Positions 43,721 to 51,922 of a stretch of 64,000 nucleotides of DNA are shown here, one piece after another. The stretch's first letter is position 1; the number at the start of each line of letters is the position of its first letter. The translations under genes were made by a program, and so were the position numbers. The notes below the pieces were generated by a model. The model did not search any database and was not told the origin of the DNA. It worked only from the letters and a program-made list of their open reading frames with translations. The DNA is from Fictibacillus arsenicus (GTDB lineage: Bacteria > Bacillota > Bacilli > Bacillales > Fictibacillaceae), in the NCBI RefSeq assembly GCF_001999465.1, contig NZ_MQMF01000002.1, positions 930,001 through 994,000 of the forward strand, written 5' to 3'.

Positions 43721-44425
43721 ATGCTGGATTTTTATCAAGAGCAAGAGAATTTATTGGCGATCGAATGGATTTTAAGGGCAATCGTTGCCTTTTTCTTTAT
43801 GCTGTTTGCTGTAAAATTGATGGGACAGCGATCTTTCTCGCAGCTGCGTTTATTAGATTTTATTATGGCTCTTATCTTTGGAAACATCATTGCCCATCCC
43901 CTGTCTGACCAGCATCTTGGTCTTAAAGGTTCCCTTATCACAATGTCCGTTCTTGTTATTCTTTATGTGACTACAACCATGACCGGCCTGCATTGGCACC
44001 CTCTGAGAAAGTTAATAGACCCAGCACCTATTCCGTTAGTAAAGAATGGTCAAATTTTATATAAAAACTTAAAAAAAGCCAGGATTTCAATAGACGTTTT
44101 ATTTTCTGAACTGCGAAAACATAGGGTAATAGATATTCAAGAAGTCGCACTTGCATTGTTTGAATCCAATGGTACCATTACTTCATTTTTACAGCCGCAA
44201 TACCAAACTGTTATTCAAAAAGATTTAAACTTGCCTCCAAAGCCTTTTGATTATCCTCAGGTGGTTATTAAAGAAGGAAAAATCAATCAACAAGAGCTTT
44301 CGGAAACAGGAAAAAATGAGGCATGGCTTTTAGAACAACTTCAAAAACAGAACACAAAATTACCTGATATTCTGCTCGCAACACTCGATCACCATGAACA
44401 TCTTCATGTGATGTATTACAAATGA
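43721..44425 (+). CDS. DUF421 family membrane protein (YetF/YrbG-like)
   Basis: The protein is about 234 residues with three N-terminal helices (AFFFMLFAVKLMGQRSFSQL near residues 23-42, key part KLMGQRSFSQL) and a cytosolic DUF421 domain (PLVKNGQILYKNLKKARIS near 105, DIQEVALALFESNGTIT near 145). The function is unknown, with links to spore germination and envelope in the family. ATG at 43721 with GGGGTGG upstream is chosen over the start at 43667. It converges with the hydrolase gene, 7 bp apart. Confidence 0.85.
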   Translation: MLDFYQEQENLLAIEWILRAIVAFFFMLFAVKLMGQRSFSQLRLLDFIMALIFGNIIAHPLSDQHLGLKGSLITMSVLVILYVTTTMTGLHWHPLRKLIDPAPIPLVKNGQILYKNLKKARISIDVLFSELRKHRVIDIQEVALALFESNGTITSFLQPQYQTVIQKDLNLPPKPFDYPQVVIKEGKINQQELSETGKNEAWLLEQLQKQNTKLPDILLATLDHHEHLHVMYYK

Positions 44426-44432
44426 TAAATTT

Positions 44433-45242
44433 TTAACCTATGAACTGTGAAAGCTCTTTGTTCACTTTCTCCCACTCTTCCCAAAAAAGTCCATGCCCGC
44501 TGTTATTTAACGGGACAAGCTTCGAATTTCGTATTCCTTTATTCATCGCTAGTGCTAAAGGATATGGACAAACCTGATCATGAACACCATGCAGAATCAG
44601 GGTTGGGACTTGAATTTTACCAAGATCGGCAAATAGACTCTCATCACGCAGCGATCCTAAGACTGCTGCAGTCGAATATCCTGCAGCTTCTAAACCTAAC
44701 TGAAAGAACCAATCCGAAAATGGATCCGTTACATATTTAAAGAAAAAAATATCTCCGAATCCCTGAAGCATCTTCGGCCGATCTTTATACGTATCAGAGA
44801 TCAAGGTGTTCACCTCTTCAACAGTCTGACCAAACGGAAAATCCGGACGCTTTGTAAAACTTGGTGCAGCAGCTCCAAGCAAAGCAAGTTTTGAAACACC
44901 AAAACCTCCATGTTTAGCCATATACCTAATGGAAATCGCCCCTCCGACTGAGTGCCCAACAAGCGTGAAATCGGTTATTTTTAATGTTTGTACAACGGCA
45001 AAGATATCATCTGCTAATCGATCATATGAATAGCCCGAATAAGATTTATCTGACCTGCCGAATCCTCTAAGATCAATTCCGATGCATCTAAAACCCATCG
45101 ATGGCAGCTGATTAAACTGATACTCAAACAGCTTATGATTTGCCGGCCATCCATGAATAAAAAGAATCGTTTTTTCACCCCCAGGATTAACATCTTCCAC
45201 ATAAATTTTGACGTTTTCCTCCACACGAATATAGTAGCCCAC
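44433..45242 (-). CDS. Alpha/beta hydrolase
   Basis: The 269-residue protein has an oxyanion loop HGWPANH near residue 31, DLRGFGRSDKS near 60, nucleophile elbow GHSVGG near 96, acid Asp in HGVHDQVCPY near 218 and catalytic His in SGHGLFWEE near 250. It resembles haloperoxidase/epoxide hydrolase-like esterases. GTG at 45242 has GGGGGA six bases upstream; an ATG two codons earlier sits too close to that site. The substrate is unknown. Confidence 0.85.
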   Translation of the reverse strand: MGYYIRVEENVKIYVEDVNPGGEKTILFIHGWPANHKLFEYQFNQLPSMGFRCIGIDLRGFGRSDKSYSGYSYDRLADDIFAVVQTLKITDFTLVGHSVGGAISIRYMAKHGGFGVSKLALLGAAAPSFTKRPDFPFGQTVEEVNTLISDTYKDRPKMLQGFGDIFFFKYVTDPFSDWFFQLGLEAAGYSTAAVLGSLRDESLFADLGKIQVPTLILHGVHDQVCPYPLALAMNKGIRNSKLVPLNNSGHGLFWEEWEKVNKELSQFIG

Positions 45243-45324
45243 AAACATTCCCCCACACTTCCAATTTCATTAATAAAATACTCAACTTTACCCGATAGGT
45301 GAATATCACAAATCATCGAAAAAT

Positions 45325-45402
45325 GATTAGAGGGTAATTGCTGATTTATCCAGGGTAATTAGGAATTATTCTGTGGTAATCTTTATTAATTCCACACTTA
45401 CA
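45325..45402. repeat. Array R5: three to four 21-bp units, core ATCCAGGGTAAT
   Basis: GGTAAT recurs at 45333, 45354 and 45375 (21 bp apart), with a partial fourth unit near 45390 (TTCCACACTTA). On the minus strand the best unit reads ATTACCCTGGATAAAT, the R4 core with one change. It lies between the DJ-1 family gene terminator and the alpha/beta hydrolase gene. Confidence 0.85.
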
Positions 45403-45460
45403 GATATTTATCGAATTTTCGACAAACAACAGCTAAAACTCCTGGCTTTTTAATATATTT

Positions 45461-45488
45461 AAAAACGGCCAGCAAGAGCCGGCCGCTT
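45461..45488 (-). terminator. Intrinsic terminator after the DJ-1/PfpI gene
   Basis: On the minus strand CGGCCGGC pairs with GCTGGCCG (one G-T pair) and TTTTT follows. Confidence 0.82.
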
Positions 45489-45502
45489 CGAAAATTTATA
45501 TG

Positions 45503-46165
45503 TTAATTCTTATCAAGCACTTCAATCATACGAAGCGCAACACTTCTGCTGGACTGCGGGTTTTGTCCGGTAACAAGATTTCCGTCTGTCACGGCAAAAT
45601 CTTCCCATTTGCCAGCACGCTGAAATTCTGCACCAAGTTCTCGAAGTTTTGTTTCAAGCAAGAATGGTACTTCTTTTGTCAGCTGCATTTCTTCTTCCTC
45701 TTCATCGGTAAAGGCTGTAACGGTCTTTCCTTTTACGATTGAAGACCCATCCTTCAGAGTCGCTGTTGTAAGCCCTGCTGGTCCGTGACAAACACTTCCG
45801 ATTACCTTATTTGTCTGCGCCATCTGGCTTACCACTTCTTTTAGAGCTTCACTTTTCGGGAAGTCAAAGACTGTTCCATGGCCGCCTGGCAAGAAGATAG
45901 CGTCATAGCTTACAGCATCATCCGGACTCAGTTCAGCTGTATCCTCTAAGAGTGATAATGCCTCTTTATATTGATCTTGCTCGACACCTTCTAAACTGTT
46001 CGGATCTAAAGGAATACTGCCGCCTTTAATACTTTTTACTGTAATGTCGTAACCTTTATCACGAAATTCGTTATAAGGTACTGCAAACTCCTCAAGCCAC
46101 AGGCCTGTTTTATTACTTCCGATATTTTGGTGATTTGTTACGACAATCAATACACGTTTTGACAT
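45503..46165 (-). CDS. DJ-1/PfpI-type class I glutamine amidotransferase-like protein (Hsp31-like)
   Basis: The 220-residue protein has IFLPGGHGTVFDFP near residue 88 and the nucleophile elbow GSVCHGPAGL near 119 (Cys). The family includes Hsp31-type glyoxalase III/chaperone proteins. It may protect against dicarbonyl stress, and an aldo/keto reductase gene lies just upstream. GAAAGGAAGTGCTAAT precedes the ATG. Confidence 0.87.
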   Translation of the reverse strand: MSKRVLIVVTNHQNIGSNKTGLWLEEFAVPYNEFRDKGYDITVKSIKGGSIPLDPNSLEGVEQDQYKEALSLLEDTAELSPDDAVSYDAIFLPGGHGTVFDFPKSEALKEVVSQMAQTNKVIGSVCHGPAGLTTATLKDGSSIVKGKTVTAFTDEEEEEMQLTKEVPFLLETKLRELGAEFQRAGKWEDFAVTDGNLVTGQNPQSSRSVALRMIEVLDKN

Positions 46166-46289
46166 ATTAGCACTTCCTTTCTGTCATCTACGTATATCAT
46201 TTTTCCCGTATTTCTTTTTTTAAAACTATGGTTCCACCTTCTTTTATAAGAATAAAGAAATATAGCTGGCACAAAACTTTCTAATCATG

Positions 46290-46325
46290 TAAAAAAGCAG
46301 CCCCTCCTCAACGGTAAGACTGCAT
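46290..46325 (-). terminator. Intrinsic terminator after the aldo/keto reductase
   Basis: On the minus strand GCAGTC and GGCTGC form a stem with one wobble and a long loop, followed by TTTTTT. Confidence 0.6.
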
Positions 46326-46331
46326 CTTCAA

Positions 46332-47177
46332 TTACTCAAACTGCTTATAAAATTCAGGATCGTCGGGATCTGCACCGTTTCGTTTATCCTGATTAAGTGC
46401 AGAGATTCGAGTCATATCTTCATTCGTCAGCTCAAAATCATAGATATCAATGTTTTCTTCAATACGGTGCTGTGTTACCGATTTTGGAATCGTTACAACT
46501 CCATTTTGAAGATCCCACCTTAAAATAATCTGTGCAACGGTTTTATTGTGCTTTTCGGCAAGCTCCACCAAAGTTGGTTCTTTAAAAATTTCACCTTTTA
46601 ATAGTGGACGCCAAGCCTCAAGCTGTATTCCTTGCTGTTTGCAGTATGTTAAAAGATCTTCCTGTGTCAGACGTGGATGATACTCCACCTGGTTCACCAT
46701 TGGCTTGATTTCTGCATCAGCGATTAGATCTTCAAGATGATGCTGCTTAAAGTTACTGACCCCAATAGCCTTTGCTCGGCCATCGTTATATATCTTCTCA
46801 AGAGCTTTCCATGTTTCTTTATACTTGCCAGGAACAGGCCAGTGTATGAGGTAAAGGTCCACATATTCCAGCCCTAGCCTTTCTAAACTCGCATCAAAAG
46901 CCGCTAGTGTTTCGTCATAGCCTTGATCTGTGTTCCAGACCTTTGTTGTGATGAAAAGATCTTCTCTTGGTACATCTGACTCGGCGATAGCCTGCCCGAC
47001 GCCTGGTTCATTGTTATAAAGACTGGCTGTGTCGATGCTTCTGTACCCTGCATCAAGAGCCCATTTAATGGACTGGATGACTTCATCACCATCTTCTGCT
47101 TTATAAACTCCCAGGCCAACCCAAGGCATCTGAACACCGTTATGTAATACCGCACGATCATGAACACTCGTAACCAT
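46332..47177 (-). CDS. Aldo/keto reductase (YvgN/YtbE-like)
   Basis: The 281-residue TIM-barrel NADPH reductase shows GYRSIDTASLYNNEPGVGQAI (split: DTASLYNNE near residue 49), KVWNTDQGYD near 79, YLIHWPVPG near 109 (catalytic His) and IPKSVTQHRIEENI near 236 (cofactor site). B. subtilis relatives reduce glyoxal and methylglyoxal. AAGGAGGGATTCGTTT precedes the ATG. Confidence 0.9.
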   Translation of the reverse strand: MVTSVHDRAVLHNGVQMPWVGLGVYKAEDGDEVIQSIKWALDAGYRSIDTASLYNNEPGVGQAIAESDVPREDLFITTKVWNTDQGYDETLAAFDASLERLGLEYVDLYLIHWPVPGKYKETWKALEKIYNDGRAKAIGVSNFKQHHLEDLIADAEIKPMVNQVEYHPRLTQEDLLTYCKQQGIQLEAWRPLLKGEIFKEPTLVELAEKHNKTVAQIILRWDLQNGVVTIPKSVTQHRIEENIDIYDFELTNEDMTRISALNQDKRNGADPDDPEFYKQFE

Positions 47178-47233
47178 AAACGAATCCCTCCTTAGTCATC
47201 ATTGTGGCACATTTTATCTAACATATAAAAAGA

Positions 47234-47635
47234 TTAGACTCCTAGAAGTTTACCCGCTGTTTCAGCTAATTTCTTATGAGCACCATCCTGGATCGTTGAC
47301 TCACTCCACGTAAATCCGTCATTTTCATACCTTGGGATAACATGCATGTGAAAATGTGTCAGATCACTAAATTTTCCCCCATTTTGATTGATTGTAATCC
47401 CATCCGGTTTTAAACAAGTGTTTAACTTTTTAGAGATGAGTTTTGCAGCATCCATAACACCAAGTATTTCTTCGTTCGTTAATTCAGTCAGTTCCTTCAC
47501 GTGTCTTTTCGGCAATATTAATGTATGTCCTTCATTAAAAGGATCGATGTCCAGGAAACAACGGACAAGTTCATCTTCATATACGGTATGTACAGGCAGT
47601 TTTGCATTTGCTAAACCGCATCCTAGACAGCTCAT
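47234..47635 (-). CDS. HIT family protein
   Basis: The 133-residue protein has the histidine triad HFHMHVIPRY near residue 96 and an N-terminal CLGCG that may bind zinc, with GHTLILPKRH near 37. HIT proteins hydrolyse nucleoside phosphoramidates or dinucleotides. It starts directly after the NUDIX stop codon, so the pair is coupled. Confidence 0.9.
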   Translation of the reverse strand: MSCLGCGLANAKLPVHTVYEDELVRCFLDIDPFNEGHTLILPKRHVKELTELTNEEILGVMDAAKLISKKLNTCLKPDGITINQNGGKFSDLTHFHMHVIPRYENDGFTWSESTIQDGAHKKLAETAGKLLGV

Positions 47636-48142
47636 TTAGATTAATCCCTTCAATCGAGCGAGCAGCAATCCATGAGCCATCTCGCTGTCCTTCCAGATTC
47701 CTTGTTCAATATTACGGAACGCACGCTCTACTGGAATATGAAAAGCTTGAATAGAAGCTTCCTTTTTCTCAAGCTTCTGAGATCTGTATTCCAGAATGTC
47801 TTTCGTAAAATATACATGTGTAACGCAATTACTGTAGCAAGCACTCGGCTGAATGCTGCCTAAATACATAGCTTCTCCGCAAACAATACCCGTTTCCTCA
47901 AGCAGCTCACGTTTCGCTGCCTTCTCAGGTTTTTCATTAAGGTTCATTCCACCGCCAGGAAGCTGGATAATGATTTCATCTACCGCAGGCCGAAACTGAC
48001 TGATCAATATTAAATTATTATTTTCAAGAGCAACCATAACAGCTGCTTCGTGTGGCATTTCTTTTAAAGTAATCTTGCCAAACTCATCTTCAAAAACTTC
48101 TATCTCTTTATCTCTGCTTTGATATACTAGTTCTTTCTTCAA
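47636..48142 (-). CDS. NUDIX hydrolase, ADP-ribose pyrophosphatase-like
   Basis: The protein is about 168 residues with a complete Nudix box: GGMNLNE-x7-RELLEETGI near residues 62-84. The LISQFRPAV and GEAMYLGSIQPSACYSN segments resemble ADP-sugar pyrophosphatases (NudF type). TTG at 48142 has AAGGTGGGGG five bases upstream; the longer start at 48181 has none. Confidence 0.85.
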   Translation of the reverse strand: MKKELVYQSRDKEIEVFEDEFGKITLKEMPHEAAVMVALENNNLILISQFRPAVDEIIIQLPGGGMNLNEKPEKAAKRELLEETGIVCGEAMYLGSIQPSACYSNCVTHVYFTKDILEYRSQKLEKKEASIQAFHIPVERAFRNIEQGIWKDSEMAHGLLLARLKGLI

Positions 48143-48355
48143 TCGGTCCCCCACCTTTTTACAACAGTGTCCTCTTAACATTATCCAAACTTGGAAACTT
48201 TTACAACTATGATCATATTGGAAACTTAGACCATTTAACTATTTTTCTTCTAGTGGAAAAAAACAGGCGGCCATATACTGTTAATGAATATGTGGGAACT
48301 TTTATGAAAACATTTTCGTATGATCAACTAGACATAAATAAAGGAGTTTTTCACA

Positions 48356-48592
48356 ATGAAAAAGAAAACTGGAATTATATTTATTATTCTCTCATTTGTC
48401 CTTTGGATTTTTATTCCCATCATTCCCTTTTTATCACTAAGTGCTGCTGCCAAGACAGGCATCGTCAGTGGATTGTTTATTGGCGGAGAAGTGTTCTTCT
48501 GGCTCGGTGCACTTCTAGCAGGGAAGGATATCGTAAAAAAATTCATTCAAAAATATAGGCGAAAGAAAGAAAAAGAGGATGATCCCTCTTAA
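48356..48592 (+). CDS. Small two-helix membrane protein, transporter-suffix domain type
   Basis: The 78-residue protein has two hydrophobic helices (FIILSFVLWIFIPIIPFL and FIGGEVFFWLGALLAG) and a basic, charged tail. It matches the short proteins named transporter suffix domain. AAAGGAGTTTTTCACA precedes the ATG. A run of three small plus-strand genes starts here. Confidence 0.78.
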   Translation: MKKKTGIIFIILSFVLWIFIPIIPFLSLSAAAKTGIVSGLFIGGEVFFWLGALLAGKDIVKKFIQKYRRKKEKEDDPS

Positions 48593-48613
48593 TACTCTTT
48601 AGGAGGCAAAGAT

Positions 48614-49114
48614 ATGAGAAGGGTGACTGGAATCGCTGCTTTGCTGTTTTTGTTCGGTTGTTCATCACCTTCACCTGAACTTGAAAGTTTAATGAAAGAA
48701 CACCCTGACATTCAAAAAGAATTGCACACTCTTCCAGACGAAGAATTATCACAAGTGAAAATTCCAAGCAATTTGCCCTTCATACCTGATTCCATCTCCT
48801 CAACAGTTGAAAAGAATGCGGGATTTCAGCCAAGGTTTGCAGAAGTCGTATACCATAAAAACAGCAATGCGCGTTTATCTGTTGCTACCTATTTTAATAG
48901 AGTTGAAAATATTAATCCTGACTTACCGTTGTCATTCAAACTAAAAGATGGCTCCATAGCAGATATGAGAATGAACCATGTGGATACACGAGAATTAGTC
49001 TGGTCTGATCAAAATATGAAGCTGACCTACAAGATTACATTGGATGTTATTCCACAAACGAACAATCCATGGACAACTGAAGATATGCTAAACATTGCTG
49101 ATTCTATGAAATAA
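48614..49114 (+). CDS. Hypothetical lipoprotein
   Basis: The 166-residue protein has a lipoprotein signal with lipobox LFGC (Cys 16) and a soluble domain with alternating beta-type sequence and no recognised motif. It is probably anchored on the outer face of the membrane. AGGAGGCAAAGAT precedes the ATG, 21 bp after the previous gene. Confidence 0.75.
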   Translation: MRRVTGIAALLFLFGCSSPSPELESLMKEHPDIQKELHTLPDEELSQVKIPSNLPFIPDSISSTVEKNAGFQPRFAEVVYHKNSNARLSVATYFNRVENINPDLPLSFKLKDGSIADMRMNHVDTRELVWSDQNMKLTYKITLDVIPQTNNPWTTEDMLNIADSMK

Positions 49115-49124
49115 GGAGCTAACG

Positions 49125-49292
49125 ATGGAGGAAATCCTTTTAGGTTTTATTTATACCTTTTTGATCGTGCTTACTTTTGAAACCATTTTTAGCAGAATAC
49201 TCAATCGCGGATCTAAGCCCTCGGGGAAGAAAATATTTGTGCTTGCCCTACAGAGCTTAGTCATTAGCTTGTTTTTCTTGGCTGTTTTCTGA
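49125..49292 (+). CDS. Small membrane protein, 55 residues
   Basis: An ATG at 49125 has AAGGAGCTAACG upstream and overlaps closely with the lipoprotein stop (10 bp gap). The product has two hydrophobic stretches (IYTFLIVLTF and FVLALQSLVISLFFLAVF) separated by a basic loop. I do not recognise it. The ribosome site and operon position support it as real. Confidence 0.65.
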   Translation: MEEILLGFIYTFLIVLTFETIFSRILNRGSKPSGKKIFVLALQSLVISLFFLAVF

Positions 49293-49332
49293 AGATTTGC
49301 TTTTGGATGTTTTTGTTATTTACATCGCTGAA

Positions 49333-49467
49333 TAGTTGATTGGAGCGCAAGGTGCGAGACTCCTGCGGGATCAGCGGGACAGGTGAGACTCCTGATAGCG
49401 CAGAGCGCTAGGGAGGCTCACCGCACGCCCCGCGGAAAGCGAGCATCCTGGAGCGGAGATCAACGCC
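49333..49467 (+). repeat. Dispersed hairpin element, copy D
   Basis: It runs from GTTGATTGGAGCGCAAGG to CGGAGATCAAC. The main hairpin pairs GGTGAGACTCCT with GGGAGGCTCACC and ends in a TAGCGC-AGA-GCGCTA tip. It lies between convergent genes. It is the cleanest plus-strand copy and I used it as reference. Confidence 0.87.
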
Positions 49468-49483
49468 TTCTAATAGCAACAAA

Positions 49484-49517
49484 GATAAAACCCGTCAGCT
49501 TATGGCTGCACGGGCTT
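49484..49517 (-). terminator. Intrinsic terminator overlapping the MFS gene end
   Basis: On the minus strand AAGCCCGT pairs with ACGGGTTT (G-T pair allowed) and T residues follow; the stem includes the last codons. Confidence 0.7.
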
Positions 49518-50072
49518 TTCTTTCATTTGGTCTTTCAAAATGTAATCAGATCTCATTAAGATCACAGCAGATATCATATATAAGAAGGAAGCGATATAAA
49601 ATAGACTTCCAATCGTCAGGAAGTCTATTAAATACCCGGTTGCCATCACCGCAACAGCTCCCCATACACTCGTCCATAAATGGTAGTTTCCTATTTTCTG
49701 TCCAGTATGTTGTCCTGCAGTTTGTCTCGCAAGTGCTGTCTTTTCAGTGGTTTTCTGTACCGCTCCTAAAATACCCATTATGATTTGTAAAATATAAAGC
49801 GCTGAGATCGTTTCAATGAGCGGAACGATAATCATTACTCCCGCCATTCCCCACGTATATAACAGCAATAAAGAACGGTCCCCTATTTTATCTGATAGTC
49901 TTCCGATTATAGGATGAGTCAGTGCTGCTGTGAGCGCAAAGAGTCCATACGCCAATCCGAATTGTGAGTAGCTGTCACCTATATTTCTAATGAGGAGCAG
50001 GTAAAAAGGGAACACCATTGAGCTGGCCGTCATTAAAATACTCTGCGATGCTACAAATGTTCGATAGTTCAT
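49500..50072 (-). CDS. Half-length MFS transporter (six helices)
   Basis: The 190-residue protein has about six membrane segments and an MFS loop-2/3 motif GRLSDKIGDRSLLLLY near residue 57, so it equals one half of a normal ~400-residue MFS protein. Its own start (GAGGTATGGACA before the ATG) and terminator make truncation by decay unlikely; it may dimerise. It overlaps the upstream oxidoreductase stop by four bases, so export or uptake of that enzyme's ligand is plausible. Confidence 0.8.
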   Translation of the reverse strand: MNYRTFVASQSILMTASSMVFPFYLLLIRNIGDSYSQFGLAYGLFALTAALTHPIIGRLSDKIGDRSLLLLYTWGMAGVMIIVPLIETISALYILQIIMGILGAVQKTTEKTALARQTAGQHTGQKIGNYHLWTSVWGAVAVMATGYLIDFLTIGSLFYIASFLYMISAVILMRSDYILKDQMKEKPVQP

Positions 50073-51508
50073 TGTCCATACCTCTCATAAAAAAGATTTT
50101 TAAAGCGTTCTTCAGGATCGAATTCTCTTTTCTTTTCGAAGAATTCCTCGATGCGAGGATAGGCTCTTTTAAGCTGTTTATCTGATGGATACGAATAATA
50201 CGGTAAATAAAAGCTTCCATCGTGATCCAAAGTCACATCAATTAATTTTTGCAAGACTTTCTCTGTGGCTTGGATGTCCTGTTCTGAACGGCCTTGATTG
50301 ATCAGCATAACGAGAGCAAACATGTCATTCTTTGCATAAGAGAGGACAGCATCTTCGTCATGTCCTACATATCTTATTGTTATGTTTAGTAAGTTTAGTT
50401 CTTCTTTTTCTAAAACTGCTCTTAAGTCATTGATATACTCAGCAAATTGATCAACAGGTACAAAGTATTCTTGCAGCACTTCTGTCCGATTAGGATTCTC
50501 ATACTCCATAAATTCACTGTCTGACCGCATTACATTGTTGCGTGTCTCATATTTACCGTCATTTTTAATAAAGTACTCCTTTTGCGTCTTCCATAAAAGG
50601 TCCTTACCCCAGTCACTGTATCGAGATACACCTAGCATAAACTTAGGCAGCGCAATCATTTGTTCTTCTTTTAATTCTGTATAATTTTCTTTAATATTTT
50701 GTTGATCAGCCAGAACATAGTCCGTAACATACATCTCTTTAAGAAAAGTTTCAGATGCTACAGAAATCCGTGCAAGGTGCATCTTCACGGAATCATCTTG
50801 TTTCACTTTTTCTTTAAAATAGTTTTCATAATCTCTGTAATCCATTTCAGCAGATCGATGCTGATAAAGCTCATCATCTGCAAGTTCAAGCGTTACATCC
50901 AGTATGACGCCAAACAAACCATATCCGCCTATTACGAAGGGAAACAATTCGCTATTCTCTTTCCGGCTCACATTTATAATCTTCCCATCTGGTGTTAATA
51001 GTCTAAAAGAATCTACTGAATCAATTAAGGAACCATATCGAATATCACGGCCGTGAACGTTAACGCTTAACGATCCGCCAACCGTAAAAATATTTTGTGA
51101 TTGCATCACTTTAACTGAGAGACCATAAGAATTTATCTTTTCTTGAATGTCAGCCCATGTCACACCAGATTGCACCGTGATCTTCTTTTCTTGAGGATTA
51201 AACTTTAAAATTTTGCTGTAGCCAGTCATGTTCAGCAGAGTCCCATTTGGATACAATGTATGACCGCCCTGACTGTGCTGCATACCAGCAATTGATATTG
51301 TTTCCCCGGTTTCGTGTGCCTCTTTTACCCATTGTTGAATTTCTTTAGTTGAATGTACACCTCGAAAATATTTCATTCTAACCGGCAGTAATCTCCCTGC
51401 ATCTTCTGCAGTTATGGTCACACTTTGACGAGAGTAAACGTGCAAACTAAAGTAAAAGGCAGTTACATAGATGATTAAGCAAAGTAAAAGCCATTTTATT
51501 TTCAACAA
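50069..51508 (-). CDS. Membrane-anchored FAD-binding oxidoreductase (PCMH/VAO type)
   Basis: The 479-residue protein has an N-terminal membrane helix (LLLCLIIYVTAFYFSLHVY) and a PCMH FAD domain with ISIAGMQHSQGGH near residue 93, NMTGYSKIL near 113 and IFTVGGSLSVNVHGRD near 163. It resembles DprE1-like and aldonolactone oxidase enzymes. The catalytic face should be outside the cell. The start is TTG at 51508 (a second TTG follows directly) with AAGGAGCGGTGTAA upstream. The substrate is unknown. Confidence 0.82.
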   Translation of the reverse strand: MLKIKWLLLCLIIYVTAFYFSLHVYSRQSVTITAEDAGRLLPVRMKYFRGVHSTKEIQQWVKEAHETGETISIAGMQHSQGGHTLYPNGTLLNMTGYSKILKFNPQEKKITVQSGVTWADIQEKINSYGLSVKVMQSQNIFTVGGSLSVNVHGRDIRYGSLIDSVDSFRLLTPDGKIINVSRKENSELFPFVIGGYGLFGVILDVTLELADDELYQHRSAEMDYRDYENYFKEKVKQDDSVKMHLARISVASETFLKEMYVTDYVLADQQNIKENYTELKEEQMIALPKFMLGVSRYSDWGKDLLWKTQKEYFIKNDGKYETRNNVMRSDSEFMEYENPNRTEVLQEYFVPVDQFAEYINDLRAVLEKEELNLLNITIRYVGHDEDAVLSYAKNDMFALVMLINQGRSEQDIQATEKVLQKLIDVTLDHDGSFYLPYYSYPSDKQLKRAYPRIEEFFEKKREFDPEERFKNLFYERYGQ

Positions 51509-51527
51509 TTACACCGCTCCTTCAAAA

Positions 51528-51549
51528 TAAAGTGTAAATTTACACTTTA
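51528..51549. promoter_or_regulatory. Perfect 22-bp palindromic operator
   Basis: TAAAGTGTAAA and its exact complement TTTACACTTTA abut to form a 22-bp palindrome immediately downstream of the oxidoreductase -10, covering the likely transcription start. It looks like a TetR- or MarR-type operator; no such regulator gene is in the window. Confidence 0.82.
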
Positions 51550-51578
51550 ATTATAAAAGGTTTCTCTTCTTCCAGCAA
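51550..51578 (-). promoter_or_regulatory. Sigma-A promoter of the oxidoreductase/half-MFS operon
   Basis: TTGCTG (51573-51578) and a perfect TATAAT (51550-51555) lie 17 bp apart on the minus strand. The operator follows directly. Confidence 0.82.
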
Positions 51579-51657
51579 GAATTTTTTTCCTTTTTTAAGA
51601 TTGAGGTCATATAATCTGATCACTTCACGGTACGTGTTCTAATAATTATTACACGTT

Positions 51658-51782
51658 CGCTCAGAAATCCCAATTTACGCTCAGCATGATATCACTTGCG
51701 CTCAAACTTACTCAAGTTTCGCTAAAGATTTTCAAGCTACGCTCAAACAACTGCTGTTTTCGCTCAAGATGCTTCATGCTTT
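51658..51782. repeat. Array R6: six ~21-bp units, core CGCTCAAA
   Basis: CGCTCA (once CGCTAA) starts at 51658, 51678, 51699, 51720, 51740 and 51761, spaced 20, 21, 21, 20 and 21 bp. On the minus strand the core reads TTGAGCG. It lies in the 415-bp divergent gap between the oxidoreductase promoter and the low-complexity protein gene. No other feature was seen there. Confidence 0.88.
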
Positions 51783-51922
51783 TGCATTTTCACTTAATCT
51801 CTCTTAACTAACGTAGGGGAATCATCATTTTACTAGAGTTATCTCGAAAAAATTCAAAAAATGGTGATATGTACAAGCACTCATATCCCCTATTCATATA
51901 GTAATAGTGGGGGTGATACTAA

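Noticed and set aside
48253-48558. 101-codon plus-strand ORF before the small membrane gene
   Set aside because: It overlaps the better-supported 48356-48592 gene in another frame and has no ribosome site.
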